Under the pieces are notes generated by a model that searched no databases, had not been told where the DNA came from, and was given only the letters and a program-made list of their open reading frames with translations. The translations under genes were made by a program, and so were the position numbers. From Ustilaginoidea virens (taxonomy: Eukaryota > Ascomycota > Sordariomycetes > Hypocreales > Clavicipitaceae), in the NCBI RefSeq assembly GCF_000687475.1, contig NC_057322.1, positions 1,178,001 to 1,242,000 of the forward strand: a DNA stretch of 64,000 bases, read 5' to 3'. Shown piece by piece: positions 56,679 through 64,000 of this stretch (position 1 is the first letter of the stretch; each line of letters begins with the position of its first letter).

Positions 56679-58919
56679 GGTGCGAGAGTTGACCGGGTCG
56701 ACAAGGCTCGTCCGGGAGATGTTGGATCAGGCGATGTTGGCGGTTGCATAGCCATCTGCGATTGCGGGTTATCCAGGTTGAGGAGGGGAACTCGGGGAGC
56801 AGGTACGGGGCGGAGACGGACGAGGCAGGGCGAGAGGGAGCGAGCTGTAGCTGGAGCGCCACGGTGGTTGGCATTGGTGGTTGGTGTTGAATGGTTGGCA
56901 GCAATCGGTGGTGGCATCGGTGGTGGCATCGGTGGTGGCACTGCTGCAGTTCAATCCTCCTCGTTTCTCATCGGAGAAGACATGACGAGCCGGTCGCCGA
57001 GCATCAGTGCGCGCCCTGCTGCGCACAGGCTACACGGTTTGGCGGCGCACGTTGCCGCACTGCCCTGTCCGCCACGAGCTGATGGTTCGCCACTCCGCTG
57101 CTCGTCAGCAAGCACAAACAAACCCCCCAACCCCCTGGTCGTTGTTCGTTCGTTCGTATCGTTCGTTCGTTTGTTGTCTGTCAGCTTGCCAGGCCTGGCC
57201 TGGTCAAGACTTTCATAGCAAACATGGCGAAGAGCTCGCCGTCAGACGGCTGCTAACCGTCTCGATTCGTCTGCTTCACCTAATCCCCACTGCCTGATCA
57301 CTCCGCTGGCTCGGTTTGCAGCGAGCGTACTGCAGCGCGCCTCTGAGACGGGAGACTTGGAAAACAATGGCTGCGTGGCGTGTGTGCTGTGTGCTTTGAC
57401 TTTTCGCTGTGCATGCAAGCCGCTTGACGAGACAAATCGCCGGCAACGCACCAGTAGCATGTGGCATGTACCTGGTACCTGCCCATCGCCGCGTCGGACC
57501 CGGCCCGACTGTCGTATGTAGGCAAGGTAAGGAGGTAGGTAGGTAGGTAGTTGCATGTGGGCTGCCTCTCCTTGCCACGAGCCACGAGGGCCACCAGACG
57601 GCTCACGAGCAAGGGCCAGGAGGTGGCTGGCTGGCCAGTTCCTACACAGGGACCGTGCTTGGCTATTCGTGGATTCGCGTAATGCCTGACGTAGTATGTA
57701 TGGCGTATACATGACATCCATCAATCATCATGGAGATCCAAGAGTAACCTAACCGCTCATCAGCCATCACCTGCCGCATTCCCACAATTTCAACCCTCTT
57801 GCAGTACACCTGCAGGCCAGGCCACACAGACGAGGTAGTCTGCAGCAGCATGTCGAGATCGCCCTGCCATCTGCATCATTGTTAATGACGCAGGCGTCGG
57901 TTTCGGTGCCTTGAACCAGCATATACACCCCGCCGCGATGAGCCAGCAAAGGGGCGCAATAAGTTCGCATCAGACATCGTCCGGTCCTTGTCACCCATGC
58001 TGTAGCATGCAGTCTCGGCATACACATCCGTCCCGGGCATTCCAAGCCAGTTGACTCTTGTGTTCACCGGCAAGACAGCAAGACGGCAAGGCGTAAGCCA
58101 GCAGGGCCAGCCGCATGTGTTGCAAGACTGTTAGACGCACGTCGAGGCAGATATCTGGCCTCCTTGGCCTCCGTGACTCGGCGCTTCCTCGAGGTTTTCG
58201 CGAACCACGCCCTGCAGCTCGATCATGATTTCTCAGGAGTATATTCCCGCAGCTGATCCAATGAGAGTATGCGACGCCCCGCCTCAAGATGAAGCGGGAG
58301 GTCATGCTGTCGCGACACGTGGGTAACTTGATGGCCATTAAACGTAAAGGCTTGGCGGTGGCTAGCAAAAGGGTTGATGCCGAAGCTCAGGAGCGTTTCT
58401 TCCACTACCCGCCCGACTCAAGCCGACGATCCTTGCAGCTGTGGTAGGCAACAAGGCCCCGAAGGCCTGTTCCCAGCCGCTTGAGCAGCCAGCCCAATTT
58501 TTTTGGTTAGTTTTTGTTTTCTCTCGAATTACGCCACCAATTACGGTGACGGATACTCAAATAGGTGTCGTAACTGGACCGAAAGAAAAAAAAAAGAACT
58601 AAAAACTTGGATCAGCAACGCCTTGTGGGGAGAAAAAGGGCAGAGATGAAAGCAGCAGAGCTCCGTCATCGTCCCAGTCTTTTGGGGGTCACTTGGGCCA
58701 TGTAAACACAGTTACCCGGAAAAAAAAAAGAAAAAAAAAAGGCCATGATTCACGTCATGATATTCAATAAGCGTCTAATTGTACACAAGTCAACGAGATT
58801 TCGCTAGGCCAAATCAAACCATGAGTAAACTCCGTCCATGCAAGAGAAACAGCGCGGTGAGATGGGGGCGGGTATTGCGGCCGCCGGTTGAGAATGCAAA
58901 CAAGAACTGCCAAATCAAA
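56679..58919. other. 2.2-kb intergenic region
   Basis: Upstream of the DUF7730 gene. Contains three copies of a 12-bp ATCGGTGGTGGC unit at 56904-56939, a GTTCGTTCGT stretch near 57146-57172 and a GGTAGGTAGGTAG run near 57535-57551. One short open frame (58223-58405) is listed separately. No other gene is supported. Confidence 0.5.
58223..58405 (-). other. Orphan open frame, possible relic exon
   Basis: A 60-codon frame reads with normal protein-like composition (LSFGINPFASHRQAFTFNGH, then LHLEAGRRILSLDQLREY) but starts at GTG. The upstream frame closes after five codons and no ATG is in reach. A GGGTAG just before it could be a splice acceptor, but no upstream exon was found. It may be a fragment of a decayed gene or chance. 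Confidence 0.2.
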
Positions 58920-59084
58920 TCACGGCAACACCTGCTTCCGTAGCCTCCTTTGGAAGTAATGGCGAGCGGCTCGAGCAGCAACACTCAGCACAATCGTCAC
59001 TTGAAGGCCGACGAGGCCAAACCAAATGAGGTTGAGGATTCTGTCTTCATCGTAGTGTGCGTGGCCTTTGAAGAAGACCGCCAT
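58920..59084 (-). CDS. Possible small membrane protein
   Basis: 54 codons from the first in-frame ATG. The sequence has a charged start, one clear membrane helix (LIWFGLVGLQVTIVLSVAA) and a basic tail (RHYFQRRLRKQ). The frame stays open upstream to a good acceptor (CTGTAG at 59209-59204), which pairs well with a GTGAGA donor at 59319, so the true gene may have an upstream exon, but I found no ATG for it. Family unknown. The positive-inside tail suggests a single-pass organelle or ER protein; this is inference. Confidence 0.3.
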   Translation of the reverse strand: MAVFFKGHAHYDEDRILNLIWFGLVGLQVTIVLSVAARAARHYFQRRLRKQVLP

Positions 59085-61432
59085 AGTCTTTCGCGGGGAT
59101 CTTGCGTATGTCCAGGTTTGACCAACGGTGACGAGGACGCAGTAGCTCGGACGCCAATGACAGAGTATTTCGCCAGTGTTGCGGTACAAGAATGCAGCGA
59201 TGCCTACAGCAGGTGGCGGTTAGTGGTGATGCGAAGCCCATGCCAGTCCACGGCGCGGTGGGACGCTGCGACGCGCGAGTTGCGGTGGAGCAGAGTGGGA
59301 GAAAACAGTCAAATCTCACCAGCTCGATTGGAGACGGGGGGGGGGGCAGTGCCAGACGCCAGACGATTCGGAGGGCGGCCGGGCAGTACAGTGACCAGAT
59401 GAATCAATTGAGAGACGAGCTCGGGGGAACGAGGTAAGGGGAAAATGGCCACCGTGGGAAGAAAAGACGCCGTCGCACTCGCTCAATTGAATGCGGCTGG
59501 GTGATGGCAGAAGGACAAGTGAAGGGGGGGGGGGGCGGAAAGAGCCAGCAGTTTAGTAGAAAAAAGTAGGAAGGCTTGGGATCAATCTGGGGAGCAAGGT
59601 CAGGGCTTCAGGACTCAGGACAGGACTCAGGTTTCGGGACCAGGACCAGGACCAGGACCAGGATGATGAGTGCCGTGGCAGGGGCTGACCGTCCCTTGAA
59701 TAAAAAAAAAAGCCGGTCAAGTCTGGTTCCCAACTGGTGGCTTGACAACTGACACCGGCTGGCTGGTGGAGGCCGGAGCCGGGCGTCTACGGAGTAGTTT
59801 CAAATGGTAAAGTCAGTGGGGAGGGTCTGTGAATCCACCACCACCAGACTGACAGTATACGCCTGGCGGTACCAGACAGCTGGCCGCAGCTGATATATAA
59901 TAGTGCTCCAACAACCGACGATAGGCTGCGACAGTGAGGCAGGCTGGGGTTAATTACGGCACGAGGAGGGCTGGTGGGTCTGAGCCCATTGCACATGGGT
60001 GCACACATGCAGCAATGCATGACCTGACGCGATTGACGGCAGCACGCAGGCAGTCAGTCGCTATGCTCGCCCTGTTGAGCGCGTAAATGAATGACAGGCA
60101 TGTACCTAGGTACCTAGATGTAGCAGTACCTAGACGGGTGCACCAAGGAAGTCCCGAGTCCCGAGTCAGCCTACCCCGACCCCGCACGACCGACCTTGGA
60201 ACTCTATTTTAACAGGTAACCAACAGGAAGGTAACCGACTTTACCTCAACTTCTTTCCACCAACGCTGCAGGTGGCCTTTTGGAATTGAAAGTTTCCGAT
60301 ATTGCAGCGGCATTCACTCGCAGTTTCGTTACATATGAGAGCATTGCTTTCCTTGTCTGTTTGACAAGTATCCGAGCCTTTTGTCATGCCGCGCTTGTGA
60401 GGCTGTCCACTAGGCTGCATTCACCGCTATTGCCATTGTTTGTGACCGCTCTATGGGGTCTGTGTCATCAGGTTTTTCCTCTTTTATTTTTTTTGGTGTT
60501 TTTTTCCCCTTTCCCCTGCTTTTGCCTTTTTTTTTTTTTTTTTTTTTTTCCCTTACCAGCAATTCCCGACGACACGAGAGCTTGTTCAAGAGAATCGATA
60601 CCCTGATCCTCCACCGGGCCATGCAAACTGATGAAAGAGAAATACCACGGTGGTCCACCGTCGATTCAAGGTGGAATATGGACCGTGACACTAATGCAAA
60701 TAAGTCTTACACACCTGCCCGCATTGTGGGTGGCTTGGTTGGCTTGGCTTGGCTTGGGGCTGAGCCCCAAAGGGCAAGCGACGATGAGAATAAGGCCCAG
60801 GCAGGGTTCCAGAGATTCGCAGCGAGGCTGGAGAAAAACTCCCGCTTCTAAAGGGCCAAAGAAAATGGAAGCTGAAATAACCCCCCCCTTCCCCCCCCTT
60901 TCCCCCCATAGTGATGGCATACACATCTCATTGGTGCATACTGCGTATCTGCAATTGATAGTTTATGGAGTCATGTTCGCATAAAGAAAAGACAATCAGG
61001 TGACCAAACTTGTACATAGTAATGCTGTCCACATTCCCTCTCGACGCCCTCGGTCGCGGCTGCCTTGCCCAGCTTCTCGTTTAGAGGGGGCCCCACTCCA
61101 GGGCAGAGAGGGAGGAATGAAGGGCCACTGGGCAGAGCTTCCTCTTGGCCCCGCCCACCAACCTTGATGACGTTGCGATTCGCCCCGCTCATCCATCCCA
61201 AGATCAAACTCGCACGTCATTGCATTTTCCCGTCCTGAGGACCTGCACCTTTGAGTCTGTCCAGTTGCCGATATCATCAACGCGCAAAAGTCTCTACACG
61301 CTGAATCGTGACCGCAACAGCAACAATAACAACAGCAACAGAAACAACAGATCAACAGATCAACAACAACGGCGCTGCAAAGGCTCTGCAACCATCATCC
61401 CAAGCCACGTCGAATAGCGAGCGGGGTAAGCA
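59085..61432. other. 2.3-kb intergenic region upstream of VIP1-type gene
   Basis: Includes a GACCAG unit in four copies at 59638-59663, a GTACCTAGGTACCTAG palindrome near 60103, a long T run at about 60529-60550, C runs near 60880-60906, and a CAA/CAG-rich leader just upstream of 61433. I see no supported gene apart from the possible upstream exon of the small membrane frame. Confidence 0.45.
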
Positions 61433-62407
61433 ATGGCCGCCAACGCAACTGTCCACGTCAAAAACATTGCTCCGGCAACCAGCGACGATGAAGTCAAAAA
61501 CTTTTTCGGCTTCTGGTGAGTTGGCCGGCGCGCGGACCATGGACCATGGACCATGGACCATGTCGGCCGCCATGACAGCGAGGGATGACATGACATGACG
61601 CATGCTGACGGCGAGGCCAGCGGCAAGATTGCAGACTTCAAAGTCGAGACCGAAGGCGAGACCAAGTCCGCCGAGGTCACCTTTGAGAAGAAGACGGCCA
61701 TGAAGACGGCCCTGCTGCTCAACACCACCAAGCTGGGACCCAACCAAATCTCCGTCACCAGCGCCAGCGGCAGTGCCGACGAGGATGGTAGCCACGACGC
61801 CAAAAGCGAGGAGAGGGACTCTGACCACATCTCGCAGGAGGAGAAGCCGCGGGCTCGCATCCTGGCCGAGTACCTCGCAAGCGGATATGTCGTTGGCGAC
61901 GCTGCCATCGAGCGCGCCATCGAGCTCGATCACAAGCACAATGTTTCCAATCGCTTCCTCACCACCATCCAGAACCTGGACCAAAAGTACCACGCTACCG
62001 ACCGCGCCAAGGCTACCGATCAGAGCTACGGCATCTCTCAGCGTGCCAACAGCTTCCTGACCGGCATCAGCTCGTACTTTGAAAAGGCCGGGAACCACCC
62101 CACCGGCAAGAAAATCGTCAAGTTTTACACCGACGGCTCGCGCCAGGTGCAGGACATCCACAACGAGGCCAGGCGTCTGGCTGATTTGAAGAAGCAGGAG
62201 CACGGCGGCAGCGCGTACAAGGCGGCCGGGCTGGAGAGGGTCTTTGGCAAAGAGGCGCCGAAACAGCCAGCGGCGTCTGCTCCTGCTCCTGCTGCCAGTG
62301 CGGATGATTCTGCCGGGGGAGCTCTGGCCACTACCGCCCCTTCTGCTGCTACAGCTCCCACAGAAGCGGTCCCCGCCACAAAGACGACGGAAAGCAAGGA
62401 CTCTTGA
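61433..62407 (+). CDS. vip1: VIP1-type RRM protein
   Basis: RNA-recognition-motif protein similar to fission yeast Vip1. Exons are 61433-61515 and 61621-62407, about 289 residues. Splicing rebuilds RNP2/RNP1 spacing: VHVKNIAPATSDDEVKNFF, then FC-GKIADFKVETEGETKSAEV and VTFEKKTAMKTALLLN. The RRM occupies about residues 6-78. The middle is helical with SQEEKPRARILAEYLASGYV and AIERAIELDHKHNVSNRF. After YGISQRANSFLTGISSYFEK comes a long alpha-helical segment ending LADLKKQEHGG. The C-terminus is an Ala/Pro/Thr-rich disordered tail. The protein is annotated in related fungi as an actin-cytoskeleton-associated VIP1, but its biochemical role is poorly known. Acceptor choice (GGCCAG) is dictated by frame. 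Confidence 0.9.
61535..61562. repeat. GACCATG x4 repeat in VIP1 intron
   Basis: Four perfect 7-bp units create overlapping CCATGG palindromes inside the only intron of the VIP1-type gene. Confidence 0.85.
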
Positions 62408-62681
62408 GAAATTTGATGGCCAGCAGAGTTATAAGGGAGGCAAAAGTTTTATGGGACGGGTTTCACAGGATGTTGAAAAAGAAAAAAAAAAACCAGATCC
62501 GTCCTTGGGGGGGGGGGATGTGCGACTGGGTTTTGCAAAGGGGCAGCTTGTTTTAACACGCGATGATAGCTCAGAAATTGGTCCGGCTCTACTCAAGTTG
62601 ATTATTCCATGTATGGAGCGTAAATGAGCATCTTGTCGCCCGGGTGTAAACCATGACAAACGGCCTCGTGATGGGCCTCGT

Positions 62682-62979
62682 TCACTTTTGAACGCTGGCT
62701 CCCACAGAATTCCCCTCTCCCTTTTGAAATTTATCCTTCAAGTGATGATCCAACGGCCCCTTGGGGTTTGACTCGAGGTTCTGCAGATATTTAGCGACCG
62801 CTTCCGTTTCTGGGGCGACATGCAACTTGCCCGGGCTGGCCTCGCCGTACCTGGATTTCCGCCTGGACCTCTTCGCCCTTGTTGCCCACTTGGGTAGTGC
62901 CGAATCCCTCGGCAGGCGGCTCGTGCAGCTGCTTGCCGGATTGGCGCTCGGGCGGGGGGGACTGATGACCTTCGGGCAT
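62682..62979 (-). CDS. Small conserved fungal protein, 75 residues
   Basis: Two exons, 62979-62851 and 62780-62682, separated by a 71-nt or slightly shorter GTACGG..CTGCAG intron with a CGCTAAAT branch-like site. The product is hydrophilic and Pro/Gly/Glu/Lys-rich: MPEGHQSPPPERQSGKQLHE, then PPAEGFGTTQVGNKGEE and, across the splice, NLESNPKGPLDHHLKDKF. I recall similar short proteins with a PPAxGxGT and LxSNPKGPL layout in other Hypocreales, with no known function. There is no signal peptide, membrane helix or cysteine. It is convergent with the VIP1-type gene. The alternative is an unspliced 62-residue product ending earlier. Confidence 0.65.
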
Positions 62980-64000
62980 GGCTGGCTGAGCTGAGTTGAT
63001 TTGCGGTGTTGTGTTGTGGAAAAAGAAGGATGGGAAAGACGGAAGACTGTGGAGACGACTCTACGCGGAGGGGGCTGCTGCTGCTGCTGCAAAGACCGGC
63101 AATGTATGTATAGTTGGGTATTGGGCGGCTGGTGTCTGCGCCCGTTTGCGTTTTTATGTTTGGGAACCCGGGTTTCGCGCAGTCGTGCAATATAAAAAAC
63201 GACGTACGTGGGTGGCGACAAGATGCAAGCAGACGTCAGGATGACGACGGGGATTGGCACGTTTCGGCCGATCCGATTAGAACGAGACGGCGGCTGCTTG
63301 GGCAGGAGACTGGACTGACTGCATGTGGGGCACCTGCCCTGCCCTGCTTTCCCCCGGGGGCCATCCGCACCTGTAGGCTGTAGCTGTACTCCGTAGTCCG
63401 TATGCCGTATGCCGTATGCAGTATGCTGTATGCTGCTATCATTGATTGATGCTGTCTGGTCGACTTGGGCTGGCATGTACCAGACGTACTGTACGTTGAC
63501 CTCAAGCTGCCCGGTTGTTGCTTCTGGCCGTCCCCAGCGTCAGCCATGTACAGTAGGTACTTATCCAAGTCGGCCCACGCCGTGTGGCGCGGCAAGGTCA
63601 ATGGGCCCAGGCTGCCTGCTTGTTAAAGGCCCGTGGTGAAGTGGTGAAAGCCGCAACCCATTGACTGCGTTGACTGGGTCCGGACGACTGACTGCCTGGC
63701 TCCAGCCACCAATCAAGCCCCCTGAATCCCCCAAGTTGACCCCCACTTTCCCGCGGCGTTTGTCTGCTTGTCTGCTTGTCTGCTTGTTTGTCGTCGTCCT
63801 TCTCTTCTCCTCAAGTCGCAATCCATCCACGTCCCAACTCCAGCGCTCGTTTATCGTGGTCCTCCTTGCTCACGACCGCTAGCCTTTTTCTCGCGAGTAA
63901 ATCCAGTAAATCCTTGTCTTCTACACCACCTCCCGCACTTCCTCCCCTCCGTCTCCAGCTTCCCATTTGTCGAATCGTCGTCTCTTGGTCCGGAAAGCAG
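62980..64000. other. Right-end intergenic region
   Basis: Includes GTATGCN in five copies at 63400-63434, next to a TACTCCGTAG motif at 63387, and TGTCTGCT in three copies at 63761-63784. The last 200 bases turn pyrimidine-rich, which suggests a promoter of a gene beyond the window. I see no gene inside. Confidence 0.5.

Noticed and set aside
60280..60606. 108-codon plus-strand frame with a Phe run
   Set aside because: The hydrophobic run is a translated poly-T tract; the frame starts in AT-rich leader-like DNA with no domain.
1..64000. CRISPR arrays, operons, secondary-metabolite core genes (PKS, NRPS, terpene cyclase), rRNA
   Set aside because: None seen. Gene style is eukaryotic, and no ketosynthase, adenylation or terpene cyclase motifs appear in any frame I read.

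Overview
The window reads as nuclear DNA of a filamentous ascomycete, most likely a Sordariomycete of the order Hypocreales. Short introns (about 60 to 170 nt) with GT..AG ends split most genes. Both strands carry genes about equally. The gene set (fungal phytochrome, Zn2Cys6 regulator, DUF7730 protein, TCO89-type TORC1 subunit, Spf30, BFR2, IND1) is Pezizomycotina-like. The placement is an inference from gene content and style; no species can be named from the window alone.

Layout. Bases 1-9181 hold no protein gene I can support. They contain an intron-bearing tRNA-Ser(CGA), many simple repeats, and a 777-bp element at 2451-3227 with ~80-bp terminal inverted repeats, an exact 10-bp target duplication and an AT-rich core of six ~93-bp tandem units. 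A phytochrome hybrid histidine kinase follows (9182-13990, +), then a minisatellite, a single-exon ABCA-type transporter (15600-20555, -), Rad4/XPC (21772-24356, -) and a mitochondrial oxoglutarate/malate carrier (25055-26108, -). After a 3.4-kb gap come BUD22 (29495-30908, +), an unrecognised gene (31429-32958, +) and an RRM-bearing SRP40/Nop8-like nucleolar protein (33244-35103, -). Holocytochrome c lyase (35641-36873, -) and an ADCK2/Cqd1-type UbiB kinase (37679-39951, +) stand head to head. The right part has a TCO89-domain protein (41029-42759, -), Spf30 (45398-46370, +), the complex I assembly factor IND1 (46788-47932, -) divergent from the ribosome-biogenesis factor BFR2 (48346-50173, +), a Zn2Cys6 transcription factor (50948-53890, +), a DUF7730/F-box-like protein (55019-56678, -), a VIP1-type RRM protein (61433-62407, +) and a 75-residue small protein (62682-62979, -).

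How the genes relate. This is ordinary core genome with no metabolite cluster or operon. Two functional themes recur: ribosome biogenesis (BUD22, BFR2, the SRP40/Nop8-like protein) and mitochondria (oxoglutarate carrier, heme lyase, Cqd1-type kinase, IND1). Exon-intron models were built by hand from splice signals, reading frame and family conservation. Coding spans exclude UTRs.

Most unusual features: the TIR element with a satellite-like interior; palindromic GGTACCTA and TACTCCGTA motifs scattered through intergenic DNA; tandem splice acceptors in which the choice of AG decides a stop codon; a 17-nt micro-exon splitting the first zinc-cluster cysteine; and repeat expansions in the phytochrome gene.
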